NCBI GenBank assembly: GCA_009777535.1 | Contig: WRLP01000010.1 | Coordinates: 28,928 to 92,927 of the forward strand | Direction: 5' to 3' | DNA from: Treponema sp. | Lineage (GTDB): Bacteria > Spirochaetota > Spirochaetia > Treponematales > Breznakiellaceae | Length of the DNA: 64,000 bases | Shown: positions 9,351 through 19,152 of the stretch, one piece after another | How the letters are laid out: each line of letters opens with the position of its first letter | Position numbering within the stretch: the first letter of the stretch is position 1 | Program-made: the position numbers and the translations under genes | The notes under the pieces: model-generated | Told to the model about the DNA's origin: nothing | The model's database searches: none | What the model saw: the letters and a program-made list of their open reading frames with translations, nothing else

Positions 9351-10033
9351 TGACCAGGGGAATACTAATCGCCGGAAACGACTCTGCTTTAAGCCGGGCG
9401 TTGGAAGCGGAGGCAGCTAAACGGGTTGAACGGTTTGCCGTTGCCTTAATACCCAACAGATTTGCCGCTGCGCCGCAGAGAGTTTCTGCCGCGCCGGAAA
9501 CACCGGAAGAAAAAGCGCGTATTCCCCTCGACTGGAATCCCGGCAGTTCCATCTCTGCAAGAACACTTGTTTTGTCAGCCGAAAACAGACTCGAGCATAT
9601 TGATGAGGCGATCCTTATTTGTTCGCCGCCCTCTATCCGCCGTGCCGCCGCCGGGCTGCCGCTCTCTGATGTAGAAATATTGATTAACGACCACATAAAG
9701 GGATGGTTCTTTTTAGTAAAGGAAATCACCTCTGTATTTACGAACAGAAAGAGGGGAACCCTTGCGCTTGTTTATAATGAAATAAGCCCCGGCGGCGGCA
9801 GGGAAGAAGCCGCCGATCTTTTAGGGCCGTCGGCAGCCGCGTCTTTCCGGGCTCTTACCGGCAGCCTTCTTGCCGCCGCTAAAAATGAGCCATATTTAAC
9901 AATGGGGTTCTCCGGTGCAGAGGCCGGCGACGAAGCAGGTTTCGCTGCCTTCGTGCTGAAAACCCTCGACGAAGGAAATAGCAAGAGCAGCGGCAAGCTG
10001 AACAAATACGGAAAGTTCAGTTTTTTTAGGTAG
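9350..10033 (+). CDS. Hypothetical protein (N-terminal dinucleotide-binding-like)
   Basis: ORF MTRGILIAGNDSALSRALEAEAAKRVERFAVALIPNRF; no confident family. Confidence 0.6.
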   Translation: MTRGILIAGNDSALSRALEAEAAKRVERFAVALIPNRFAAAPQRVSAAPETPEEKARIPLDWNPGSSISARTLVLSAENRLEHIDEAILICSPPSIRRAAAGLPLSDVEILINDHIKGWFFLVKEITSVFTNRKRGTLALVYNEISPGGGREEAADLLGPSAAASFRALTGSLLAAAKNEPYLTMGFSGAEAGDEAGFAAFVLKTLDEGNSKSSGKLNKYGKFSFFR

Positions 10034-10046
10034 TGAAACGCTGGCG
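10026..10046 (-). repeat. Solo outer end of palindromic element family (GTAGTGAAACGCTGGCG)
   Basis: Matches end motif at 57296-57312. Confidence 0.5.
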
Positions 10047-10103
10047 TAGTGGAGTCCGCTGTCCGTTTTGGTTGTTCCCAGAGGATTGAAATAAAAGAAA
10101 AGG

Positions 10104-10502
10104 ATGTTATTTATGATTTATTCCTTATTAGTAATCATAACTGAAATTCTTTTCGTAATAGTCGCTTTAGTTCTATCTGTTCGTATTTTTAAATATGTTT
10201 ATTTTTTTATAGATGTTGGCATTAATATTTTTTTTCTCATTTCAGGCTTTAGGAATAATTGGGATATGGCCTCTTGGTTTGATACAACTCAATGGTGTAT
10301 ACTATATTGGTTTATTAGATTTATCTTTGTTTTGGTTATATACTATGTAAAAAGAAAAAAAAATATATTATATATTATCGAGTCGAACATATTGCGAATA
10401 TATAGAAACATACGTGATTGCCTGGTATTTATCAATATAATGATAAATGGGATTACAGCTTTGTTAGTTGTAATACATCAAATGCTTATTTTAGGCGCCT
10501 GA
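10104..10502 (+). CDS. Hypothetical membrane protein, low GC
   Basis: Multiple hydrophobic segments. Confidence 0.45.
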   Translation: MLFMIYSLLVIITEILFVIVALVLSVRIFKYVYFFIDVGINIFFLISGFRNNWDMASWFDTTQWCILYWFIRFIFVLVIYYVKRKKNILYIIESNILRIYRNIRDCLVFINIMINGITALLVVIHQMLILGA

Positions 10503-10517
10503 GAAAATCATTGGTGT

Positions 10518-10883
10518 ATGCAGGGGGGAATTATTATTACTGGAACTTTCAAAGATGTGAAACCCAGAAGGGTGGTATTTAAAGTATTTAGTATATTATA
10601 CAAAGTACTAATTACAGTGGTAGTTATTGGTTTTGCAATACAGTATTACTGGGCCAGGAATAAACCATTTACAGAAAATCATATTTTCAAAGCCTGGTAT
10701 TTTCTTGCCTTGGTTTGGATATACTGCACTGGAGCTTGTCTTATTATAAAATCCAAGTCAATCTTAAAAACAAGAAAGAGTATATTGGATATTATATGGG
10801 CTTTAGGAGTATTGACTGCGGGGGTATTTGCTGTAGTGTTTGCGCATTACATCGTGTCGTTTTTTGGGCTTGCCATTGTTTAG
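10518..10883 (+). CDS. Hypothetical membrane protein
   Basis: Several TM segments. Confidence 0.45.
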   Translation: MQGGIIITGTFKDVKPRRVVFKVFSILYKVLITVVVIGFAIQYYWARNKPFTENHIFKAWYFLALVWIYCTGACLIIKSKSILKTRKSILDIIWALGVLTAGVFAVVFAHYIVSFFGLAIV

Positions 10884-11242
10884 CTCTCTTTACATCTGTC
10901 TTTTTCTTCTGAATTTATATATTCCCTGGGTTATGGTTACCCTTGACCTATGGCTTCTCCCACCGTGATTGGATAACCTGCACCGAGATTACTGCCGCGA
11001 TTACTCTCAGCCTGACGAAATCCGTAACATGGCCGTGATCAATAAGAAGGAGCCCCCCGGCGATGGCGGCGAGTGCGCGGCGGCGCATCAAAGGTAAAAA
11101 ATACAATGTTAGCCATGGTGGTTTCTGAGTTGTGCGGTAAGGGGTGGAGTCACCGAATTTTATACTTATTGACAATCGGCTCGAATATACAGCAGCTCTC
11201 AGATACTGTCACCTATATGCTCCTGAAAACAGCTTCCAGAAC

Positions 11243-11263
11243 TGCAACTATATCCTAGTTGCA
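11243..11263. promoter_or_regulatory. Perfect inverted repeat TGCAACTA-TATCC-TAGTTGCA upstream of hicA-like gene, overlapping a TTGCAA -35
   Basis: Direct reading of sequence. Confidence 0.5.
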
Positions 11264-11306
11264 ATAATATCAGTAATGTAATATCATACAATATAGCGGA
11301 GATGAA

Positions 11307-11558
11307 ATGAGCAAAAAAGACAAGCTGATTTCCCGATTAAAATCTAACCCAAAAAATTTTACATTTGATGAAACTAAGTCATTGTTGGGGGTTTTTGGTT
11401 ATACCTTGACAAACAAAGGAAAGACAAGCGGCTCACGGGTATGCTTTGTCAAAAATAACAAAGTATTTCGTATGCATAAACCGCATTCAAGAAAGGAGCT
11501 TCTTACGTACCAGGTAAAAGAATTAATTGATGAATTAGAACAGGAGGGATTACTGTGA
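11307..11558 (+). CDS. hicA: HicA-like toxin
   Basis: FTFDETKSLLGVFGYTLTNKGKTSGSRVCFVKNNKVFRMHKPHSRKELLTYQVKELIDELEQ. Confidence 0.85.
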   Translation: MSKKDKLISRLKSNPKNFTFDETKSLLGVFGYTLTNKGKTSGSRVCFVKNNKVFRMHKPHSRKELLTYQVKELIDELEQEGLL

Positions 11559-11887
11559 AAAATACCATGAGTTATAAAAAATATTATGGCAGTGTTGAAT
11601 TTTCCTATAATGATAATGTTTTTTACGGTAAAATAATCGGTATCAATGACCGCATTACTTATGAGGGTGATAATATTAAATTTCTACGTCAAAATTTTAA
11701 AGAAGCGGTTGATGATTATCTCGAAATATGTTCACAGTTGGGCAAAACCCCGGAAAAAACGTATAAAGGTACATTTAATGTGCGTATAGCACCAAAGTTA
11801 CACAGACAACTCGCACTCTATTCGGCTTCAACAGGTAAAACTTTAAATGCGACAGTGGAAGAAGCAATACGCAAGTATATTGTTTGA
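11555..11887 (+). CDS. hicB: HicB-like antitoxin
   Basis: YYGSVEFSYNDNVFYGKIIGINDRITYEGDNIKFLRQNFKEAVDDYLE...C-terminal RHH-like TFNVRIAPKLHRQLALYSASTGKTLNATVEEAIRKYI. Confidence 0.88.
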   Translation: MKNTMSYKKYYGSVEFSYNDNVFYGKIIGINDRITYEGDNIKFLRQNFKEAVDDYLEICSQLGKTPEKTYKGTFNVRIAPKLHRQLALYSASTGKTLNATVEEAIRKYIV

Positions 11888-11920
11888 TTGGCAGCGCCAA
11901 CGGTTACAGTCACCCGAATC

Positions 11921-12179
11921 TCCCCCCCGCCAGCGCTCCACTACTTTGGCTTATTCAGAAATATATGCCGGAATAGGCAATGAAAGCAGTGCGCGGCGGT
12001 GCATCAAAGGTAAAAAGTAAAAAGGAAAAGGTAATGCATCCCCCCCGCCAGCGCTCCACTGCTTTAGCTTATTCAGAAATATATGCCGGAATAGGCAATG
12101 AAAGCAGTGCGCGGCTGCGCATCAAAGGTAAAAAGTAAAAAGGAAAAGGTAATGCATCCCCTCCGCCAGCGCTCCACTA
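11921..12179 (+). repeat. 118-bp tandem repeat (starts at 11921, 12039 and partial 12157), each unit holding one arm of the palindromic element
   Basis: Exact 118-bp period between TCCCC(C/T)CCGCCAGCGCTCCACTACT occurrences. Confidence 0.9.
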
Positions 12180-12319
12180 CTACGGCAATTGCAGAAATAT
12201 ATGCCCAGAACAGGTAACAAAGGGTGGCAGAGGCAAGAGTGCCATGCATGCATGGTGCTCTTGCCTCTGACAGGCCCCTCGTTGCCTATTTTAGGCATAT
12301 ATTTCTGCAATTGCCATAG
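12180..12319. repeat. Complete long-palindrome element E2, 26-bp terminal inverted repeats (one mismatch) and palindromic core
   Basis: CTACGGCAATTGCAGAAATATATGCC ... GGCAGAGGCAAGAGTGCCATGC/GCATGGTGCTCTTGCCTCTGACAGG ... GGCATATATTTCTGCAATTGCCATAG. Confidence 0.93.
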
Positions 12320-12374
12320 CCGTGAGGCAGCGCTTCCCTTGCCCCTTGCCGCCCGTTAATGTAAAGTATGAATA

Positions 12375-14306
12375 ATGGCTTATATAAAAAACATCTTCGA
12401 CCGCAATTTTCTTGAATATGCTTCCTATGTAATCAAGGACAGGGCAATTCCTGATCTGGAAGACGGGCTTAAACCTGTGCAAAGACGCATTTTGCATTCG
12501 CTGTTCGAGATGGACGACGGAAAATTCCACAAGGTTGCCAATGTTGTAGGGCACTGTATGAAGTACCATCCCCATGGCGATGCGTCAATCGGGTCGGCGC
12601 TGGTTGTGCTTGCCAATAAGGATCTGTTTATCGACAGGCAGGGGAACTTCGGCAATCTCTACACCGGCGACGAGGCTTCCGCGCCGAGGTATATCGAGTG
12701 CCGTGCCACGCCGTTTTCCAAAGATATTTTTTACAACCCTAAACTTACCGAATGGGCGGATTCCTACGATGGCCGCAACCGCGAACCAGTCATGTTTCCG
12801 GCGAAAATTCCCGTGGTGCTTGTTACCGGCGCGGAAGGAATAGCTGTGGGAATGTCGACAAAAATCCTGCCACACAATGCTATCGAGGTACTGGAAGCGG
12901 AGATTGCCTGCCTTTCGGGAAAGAAGTTTCAACTGTTCCCCGATTTTCCAACAGGCGGATATGTTGATATTTCCGACTACCGCGACGGAAACGGCAAGGT
13001 TATGGTACGGGCAAAACTTGATACATCCGATCCAAAGCGCATTCTTGTTACAGAGCTTCCCTTTGGCTCAACTACCGAAAGCCTGATTAATAGCGTGGAA
13101 GCCGCCGCCAAGGCGGGAAGGCTTAAAATACTTGGGATTAACGATTTTACAACCGACAAGGCCGAAATCGAAATTAAACTGGCGCGCGGCGTTTATTCAC
13201 AGGAAACAGTAGACGCGCTTTTTGCCTTTACCGAATGTGAGCAGTCAATTTCCGTTAACCTTCTTGTTATTAAAGACGGCCTTCCGGTTGTTATGACCGT
13301 AACCGAGGTAATTAAATATCATGCTAAACAGCTTGTAAAAATTCTTACCCGCGAACTGGAGCTGGAAAAAAGGGAGTTACTCGACAAGCTGCATCTGCGC
13401 ACTCTGGAGCGTATTTTTATAGAGGAGCGGATTTACAAGGGCATCGAAAAAATGAAAACCGCAAAGGGCGTAACGGATGCGGTTATTCAGGGTTTTAAGC
13501 CCTTCCTTAAAGAAGTGGGGCAGCGCGGGGTAAGCGAAGATGATGTAGAACACCTTTTGCGCATTCCAATCCGGCGCATTTCGTTATACGACATCAACAG
13601 GGCGCATGATGAGATGCGGCAGATACAGGAGCGTATTAAAGAGATTAACAGCCATCTTAAAAATATCGTCGCCTATTCGGTAAGCTGCCTTAAAGGGCTC
13701 ATCGCAAAAATCAAAGCCAACGAGGAGCTGGGGCACGGAGCGAGAAAAACTACCGCCGGCGCCTTTGCCAAGATTGATGTAAAGGAAGTGGTAAAGCGTG
13801 ATGTCGATCTAAGATACGACAAAAAAACCGGTTACATGGGAACCAATGTAGGCGGTGAAAAAATCGCCGAAGTATCGCCCTTTGACAGAATTCTTGCGGT
13901 TAGAAAAAACGGCATGTACTCTGTAACAGATCTACCCGAAAAGGCATTTGCCGGCGCGGACGCATGGTGGATTGGCGTGGCGGACAAGGAAGTTCTTTCG
14001 AAAACAATCTTCACAATTATTTACAGGGAAAAAGGAACAGGGTTTCCGTGCATAAAGCGCTGCATAATCGAAGGCTGGATTATGAACAAGGATTACTTTC
14101 TGGTTCCCGACGGGGCTGTTATTCTACATGTTGATACAAGGGCGAAATTTATTTTCAGTGTTAAGTATACACCAAAGCCGAGGCTGAAGGTTTTGTCGGA
14201 GGATTTTAAGGCGCAGGACTACAATGTGCGCGGACTGAAGGCCGGCGGCATCAGGCTTGCAAACAAGGAAGCCGCAAAGGTTGTTCCCGGGGGGAAAGAA
14301 AAATGA
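12375..14306 (+). CDS. DNA topoisomerase IV subunit A / ParC-like
   Basis: YASYVIKDRAIPDLEDGLKPVQRRILHSLFEMDDGKFHKVANVVGHCMKYHPHGDASIGSALV...ERIYKGIEKMKTAKGV. Confidence 0.93.
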   Translation: MAYIKNIFDRNFLEYASYVIKDRAIPDLEDGLKPVQRRILHSLFEMDDGKFHKVANVVGHCMKYHPHGDASIGSALVVLANKDLFIDRQGNFGNLYTGDEASAPRYIECRATPFSKDIFYNPKLTEWADSYDGRNREPVMFPAKIPVVLVTGAEGIAVGMSTKILPHNAIEVLEAEIACLSGKKFQLFPDFPTGGYVDISDYRDGNGKVMVRAKLDTSDPKRILVTELPFGSTTESLINSVEAAAKAGRLKILGINDFTTDKAEIEIKLARGVYSQETVDALFAFTECEQSISVNLLVIKDGLPVVMTVTEVIKYHAKQLVKILTRELELEKRELLDKLHLRTLERIFIEERIYKGIEKMKTAKGVTDAVIQGFKPFLKEVGQRGVSEDDVEHLLRIPIRRISLYDINRAHDEMRQIQERIKEINSHLKNIVAYSVSCLKGLIAKIKANEELGHGARKTTAGAFAKIDVKEVVKRDVDLRYDKKTGYMGTNVGGEKIAEVSPFDRILAVRKNGMYSVTDLPEKAFAGADAWWIGVADKEVLSKTIFTIIYREKGTGFPCIKRCIIEGWIMNKDYFLVPDGAVILHVDTRAKFIFSVKYTPKPRLKVLSEDFKAQDYNVRGLKAGGIRLANKEAAKVVPGGKEK

Positions 14307-15610
14307 CGAATGATGATGGCATTATTTTTGACCCAAGCTCAGGGATTTCGGTGGAAGAGCAGCAGGATATTCTGGCAAAGATAAACAGCATTGCCGAAAA
14401 AAACCGCCAGTCCCTTTCACAGAGCGGCGTTGCCGGCGCTGGCAAAAAGCAGAGGTTCAAGGCAAAAAAAAGCGGCGGCGCTTTTCCTGTTGTGGTAAAT
14501 GTCTCGGCGCTGGTTCTTCTTGCCGGCGGCCTGCTGCTGCTGTCGTCTTTCCAGGGAAAAACCGAGGCGCAGGTGCGGGAAGGGGCGAGGGTATACAACA
14601 GCGCCGAGAGAACGCTGTTAGACGAAATAAGGATTGAAACCGCGTCCAAAATCGCATTAAAAGAAGATGAAATAGCCCTGGTAATATCCCAGCTGGAGGG
14701 AATTGAAGTTGAGCTGGAGGAACTTCATTCCAGCAATCAGGAACTGACAGGGGAGCAGCTTGCTGCACAGGCAAGGCTGCTGGCGCTTCAGGAAGAGCAC
14801 CTATTGAGCATGGCGCTGCTGCAGGAAGAACGCTCGCTAATCCTCGAAGAATCCCGCGCCAATGAGGCGGCTCTGCGGGCCCAGCTTGAAAGCAGAACAA
14901 GCGAACTTGCTTCGGGGCACGAAGAACTGAGCCTGGCAAGGAGTGAACTTGAACGGCTTACAAACGATATGGAAAGAGCCGCCGCAATCGAAGCACAGCT
15001 TGGAGGCGGGTTTGCATCAGTGCACGATTTAATCCGCAGGGACCGGCTTGCCGAAGCATCGGAAGCGCTTGCTAATCTGCGGCTCTTTCTTAACACTCCG
15101 TCTTTTCAGAGGGTACGGTCAATTCAATCAAGAAGGGATTTTTATACACAGACAATTAATTCCCTGGAAGCGCTGGTAGATGAAACCAGAAAAAATCAGG
15201 CCGCCGGTTATTCTTTTTCGGAAGGTGATGCCGAAAGGGAGCTGAATAATTTGCAGTTAAAGAATACCCAACTCGAAGAAACAGTATCCGACATGAACAG
15301 GACAATTGCGGCTTTAAGCTCCGGCAGCACCGGTCTGGCCGAGCATCTTGCCGAACTGGAAATTACCCTCTCGGATTTAAGGACCGAAAAAACATCGCTG
15401 GAAATTAATATCGCAGATCAGGACAGGCTGATAAGTTCCCTCGAAGCCGAAACTGCCGGCCTTGCCCAGACAGTGAGTGTGCGTGATGGCACCATAAGGA
15501 ATTTGCAGACAACAAACGCATCGCAGGCGGATGAAATATCAAACCTGAACACCCAGCTTGTAATTGTACGCCAGGCCATGCAGGCCATGCAGGAATTCCT
15601 CGATCAGTAA
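14303..15610 (+). CDS. Membrane-anchored coiled-coil protein
   Basis: One TM then long heptad-rich region. Confidence 0.6.
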   Translation: MTNDDGIIFDPSSGISVEEQQDILAKINSIAEKNRQSLSQSGVAGAGKKQRFKAKKSGGAFPVVVNVSALVLLAGGLLLLSSFQGKTEAQVREGARVYNSAERTLLDEIRIETASKIALKEDEIALVISQLEGIEVELEELHSSNQELTGEQLAAQARLLALQEEHLLSMALLQEERSLILEESRANEAALRAQLESRTSELASGHEELSLARSELERLTNDMERAAAIEAQLGGGFASVHDLIRRDRLAEASEALANLRLFLNTPSFQRVRSIQSRRDFYTQTINSLEALVDETRKNQAAGYSFSEGDAERELNNLQLKNTQLEETVSDMNRTIAALSSGSTGLAEHLAELEITLSDLRTEKTSLEINIADQDRLISSLEAETAGLAQTVSVRDGTIRNLQTTNASQADEISNLNTQLVIVRQAMQAMQEFLDQ

Positions 15611-15611
15611 T

Positions 15612-15824
15612 AGCCAAAATGTATGCCTAAAACCTAAATTGAAAGCGGTGCGCAAAACCCCTCCGATGGCTGACGGTCTGATAGACATACTTTTTTTAAG
15701 CGAAACTAGATTAACCATTATCCAGATTCATTTTGGGGTTATTCGCTTTTTATAACCACGCCGATGCCATCGTCAGGGCTTGTGCGCACCGCTTCCATTG
15801 CAATTTTTTTGGCATACATTTTTG
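15612..15824. repeat. Palindromic element E7 (outer arms CCAAAATGTATGCC...AAGCGGTGCGC / GTGCGCACCGCTT...GGCATACATTTT; inner hairpin AAGCGAA/TTCGCTT)
   Basis: Inverted repeat read directly; core shared with E6. Confidence 0.85.
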
Positions 15825-15893
15825 AATAGATAATAGTTATGCAACCGGGTCAACCGGCGGCAACGAGTGCGCGGGCGTAGTTTCTTATTCGTT

Positions 15894-15990
15894 AGCGTTT
15901 CGCTACTACGGCAATGGCAAAATGCATCAGAAAATGTAACATGGGGTGTCTGGTGAACTGCAGCCCTCGAAAGAGGGTGCGTGATTACGG
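15894..15990. repeat. Partial element E3a, same core as E8 (CCCTCGAAAGAGGG hairpin), right arm missing
   Basis: Alignment by eye to 61563-61650. Confidence 0.75.
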
Positions 15991-16017
15991 CGTGGTTTCT
16001 TATTTGTCAGCGTTCAA

Positions 16018-16161
16018 CTACTTTGGCGAATACAAAAATATATGCCCAAAGCAGGTAGCGAGGGGTGGCAGAGGTAAAAGTGCCATGCCCGCATGGTGCT
16101 TTTGACCTCTGACAGGCCCCCTATTGCCTGTTATAGGCATATATTTTTGGTTTTACCATAG
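16018..16161. repeat. Complete palindromic element E3b, same core type as E2
   Basis: ACAAAAATATATGCC / GGCATATATTTTTGG arms; AGAGGTAAAAGTGCCATGC / GCATGGTGCTTTTGACCTCT core. Confidence 0.9.
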
Positions 16162-16173
16162 CCGTGGAAAAGC

Positions 16174-17847
16174 CTATTTAGTCTTCATTACTTCCACGCC
16201 GTCCCATACGGAGGGCGGCGGTTTGTTTGCGTATTCAAGACATCTCTTGCACAGGTTTTCGGAATTAAAGTCTTTGCGCAGTAATGTGAACACTTCTCTG
16301 AATTTTCCCGCGGCTTCCAGGAAAGAACGGCGGTAGTAGAGTTCCATCGCCTGATTGTGTATCTGCCAGGCTTTCTTTTCTGTACTGGAAAGACTTGATT
16401 TTACCGTGTAAATTTTCACACCTCTGGTTTTGCCCTTTACAGCTACAGTATCCAGGAGCCTGAAATAAAGGTTTTCCGGTGATCCGGATTTGTGCAGTTC
16501 CTGGTAAAGGCTTTCGGAAATCAATATTTCCGCCTGATAGGTTTTTGTAAGCCCTTCCATGCGGGAAGCGAGATTTACCGCATCGCCTATCACCGTATAA
16601 TCCATCTTCCGCTCGCTGCCGATATTCCCCACTGTTACTTCGCCGTAATTAATTCCAATGCCGATACGGAACTCGCACTTGCCAAGTTTTTTCTGATTTT
16701 CATTAAACCTTGCAACGGCGTCGATCATTTCCAGGGCCGACAGCACCGATTGCAGGGCATCATCTTTATGTTTTTCCGGCGCGCCCCAAAATGCCATTAT
16801 TGCATCGCCAATGTATTTATCAACAATGCCTTTCCGCCTGTAAATAATGTCCACCTGGCCGGAAAAATAACGGTTCAGGGAATTCACCAAATCGTCGGGA
16901 CTCATTCCCTCGGAAATTGTTGTGAAACTTCTTATATCAGAAAACAAAATTGAAAGGTTGCGGTTATCGCCGACGAGCATTTTTTCCGGCGATGCAAAAA
17001 AGCGTTCGATAACATTTTTTGGAACATACTTCTGAAAAATTTGGCGTATGCGTTCTTCTTTTTTTCCGGCCAGTACCGCATCGAATGCATACTTCTTGAT
17101 CTGCCTGTAGGCTTTGTCCAGCTCTCCGATCATTCTGTTAAATGTAAAGGCAAGGTTTCCCGTTTCATCCTGATACTCAACTTCCACACGGGAGGAAAGG
17201 TCGGCAGAATCGATTATGGCGTTCATGGCCTTTGCGATACGGCCGATTGGATTGGTCAGGTGCCCTGTTATCATTATCAGCAGAATAATTGTTACAACAA
17301 TTGCTATGCAAAGTGTGATTACAGTTTGCAGCGCGATGCGGTTCGCATCACGGTAAAATACATCGCTTTTTTCGCTGATAAGTATATACCACTGGAAAGG
17401 GGTAAAGTAGGAAGCCTGGAATGTTCTTTTTTCGCCGCCGATCATGGCGGTCTGAAGCCCGGGTTTTTCATCTTTCAGAATCCGCAGAAGGGCATCCCTC
17501 TCGTCGGCGCTTATGTGGATTGACGATGTCGCCATGTCGACGACGCCGGAATCGGTTACAGCGAAAATAACTTCGGTGCCGCTCAACACAATGCTTTGCC
17601 CGTAAAGTTCAACGGACTTTTTGGCGGCTTCGACCATGTCCGGCCTTCCCGCATAATTGTTCTCTACAAGCAGGGTCCACTGATTATCAGCGTATTTTTC
17701 CAACTCTCCCATTTTGAAGCCGAGGAGCTGCCGTGCAAGGCGGGTGACGCCGAGTACTGCATTGTAATAAGAAGCGGTTTCCGCCAGCGCCAGCGTTACA
17801 ATAATCAGCGGCAGGACAACTAGAAACATTTTAAGGCGGATTCTCAT
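16174..17847 (-). CDS. Membrane adenylate/guanylate cyclase with periplasmic sensor and HAMP
   Basis: HLTNPIGRIAKAMN...ILFSDIRSFTTISEGMSPDDLVNSLNRYFS...GDAIMAFWGAP...GIGINYGEVTVGNIGSERKMDYTVIGDAVNLASRMEGLTK. Confidence 0.93.
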   Translation of the reverse strand: MRIRLKMFLVVLPLIIVTLALAETASYYNAVLGVTRLARQLLGFKMGELEKYADNQWTLLVENNYAGRPDMVEAAKKSVELYGQSIVLSGTEVIFAVTDSGVVDMATSSIHISADERDALLRILKDEKPGLQTAMIGGEKRTFQASYFTPFQWYILISEKSDVFYRDANRIALQTVITLCIAIVVTIILLIMITGHLTNPIGRIAKAMNAIIDSADLSSRVEVEYQDETGNLAFTFNRMIGELDKAYRQIKKYAFDAVLAGKKEERIRQIFQKYVPKNVIERFFASPEKMLVGDNRNLSILFSDIRSFTTISEGMSPDDLVNSLNRYFSGQVDIIYRRKGIVDKYIGDAIMAFWGAPEKHKDDALQSVLSALEMIDAVARFNENQKKLGKCEFRIGIGINYGEVTVGNIGSERKMDYTVIGDAVNLASRMEGLTKTYQAEILISESLYQELHKSGSPENLYFRLLDTVAVKGKTRGVKIYTVKSSLSSTEKKAWQIHNQAMELYYRRSFLEAAGKFREVFTLLRKDFNSENLCKRCLEYANKPPPSVWDGVEVMKTK

Positions 17848-17883
17848 GGTTTCAGTCTAAAATACGGTGGAAAAAATCTCAAG

Positions 17884-17976
17884 GGAGGCTTTTCCACAGC
17901 TATGGTAACAGCAGCAATGAAACGCCTGCGTAAGGGCATATATTTGTGCAATTGCAGTAGTTGTGGGGCAGCCCTG
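17884..17976. repeat. Fragmentary palindromic element E4
   Basis: CTTTTCCACAGCTATGGTAACAGCAG ... GGGCATATATTTGTGCAATTGCAGTAGTTGTGG. Confidence 0.7.
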
Positions 17977-18045
17977 CTTATTGACAGGCGTAACCATATA
18001 GATTAGCCTTTAATTTATAAAATAACCTTTTAAGGAGGCCAGCAG

Positions 18046-19152
18046 ATGGCAAAAGTAGAACTGAAAAACATTTCCAAGGTGTACGAAGGCAATGTATGCG
18101 CCGTGGACAATGCGAACATTGTAGTCGAAGACAAGGAATTCGTAGTCCTTGTAGGGCCCTCGGGCTGTGGAAAATCCACCACACTCCGCATGGTCGCAGG
18201 ACTGGAAGACATTACAGGCGGCGAACTCTTTATAGACGGGGAAAAAATGAACGATGTTCCCCCGAAAGACAGGAATATCGCAATGGTCTTCCAGAACTAT
18301 GCCCTTTATCCGCACATGTCTGTCTATGAAAACATGGCATTCGGCCTGCGGATAAAAAAGGTTCCGAAAGCCGAGATTGACAAGCGCGTAAACGAGGCAG
18401 CCCGCATACTGGACATCGAAAAATTCCTGGATCGCAAGCCCAAGGCGCTTTCCGGCGGCCAAAGGCAGCGTGTCGCTGTCGGTCGTGCAATCGTCCGTAA
18501 TCCTAAAGTTTTCCTTTTTGATGAGCCGCTTTCCAACCTGGACGCCAAGCTGCGTGTCCAGATGCGTGCCGAGTTATCCGATCTTCACCTTCGTCTGAAT
18601 GCCACCATGATCTATGTTACCCATGATCAGGTGGAAGCCATGACAATGGCCAACAAAATCGTTGTTATGAAGGATGGTAAAATACAGCAGATTGGCTCTC
18701 CATTGTTCCTTTACAACAACCCGTGCAATAAATTCGTGGCGGGCTTTATCGGCTCACCTCCGATGAACTTCCTTACAGTCAAGGTCAGCGAGGAGGGGGG
18801 CTCGATCATGTTAGACGAGGGCTCTTTCAAAATTAAGGCCAATGCCGCTCACGATATGTACCTTAAAAATTACGCAGGCAAGGAAGTGTTCTTTGGAATA
18901 AGGCCGGAAGATATGATTTATACTGATACCGAAAAGGATAACAGCTTTCCGGTAAAGATAACGGTTGTTGAACCTCTGGGCGCCGACATTCACCTGTGGC
19001 TTAATACCGGCACCCAGCCCCTGGTTGCACGTACAGAACCGAGCCATGAATTTAAGGTCGGCGATACAGCCTCTTTTATTCCAAGAATGGATAAAGCCCG
19101 TTACTTCGACAGGGAAACAGAATTGGCAATACTGCCGCCCCCGGCTGCTTAA
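18046..19152 (+). CDS. Carbohydrate ABC transporter ATPase, UgpC/MsmK family
   Basis: [29 protein letters not shown]...[50 protein letters not shown]. Confidence 0.95.
   Translation: MAKVELKNISKVYEGNVCAVDNANIVVEDKEFVVLVGPSGCGKSTTLRMVAGLEDITGGELFIDGEKMNDVPPKDRNIAMVFQNYALYPHMSVYENMAFGLRIKKVPKAEIDKRVNEAARILDIEKFLDRKPKALSGGQRQRVAVGRAIVRNPKVFLFDEPLSNLDAKLRVQMRAELSDLHLRLNATMIYVTHDQVEAMTMANKIVVMKDGKIQQIGSPLFLYNNPCNKFVAGFIGSPPMNFLTVKVSEEGGSIMLDEGSFKIKANAAHDMYLKNYAGKEVFFGIRPEDMIYTDTEKDNSFPVKITVVEPLGADIHLWLNTGTQPLVARTEPSHEFKVGDTASFIPRMDKARYFDRETELAILPPPAA

Noticed and set aside
10920-11170. Insertion-sequence transposase remnant
   Set aside because: Some coding-like text (HRDYCRDYSQPDEIRNMAVINKKEPP) but several frames and no recognisable transposase motif
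11921-12179. CRISPR array
   Set aside because: Only two to three 118-bp units with no unique spacers of regular size and no cas genes
12122-12310. ORF on minus strand inside E2
   Set aside because: Encoded by the palindrome; no homology-like features
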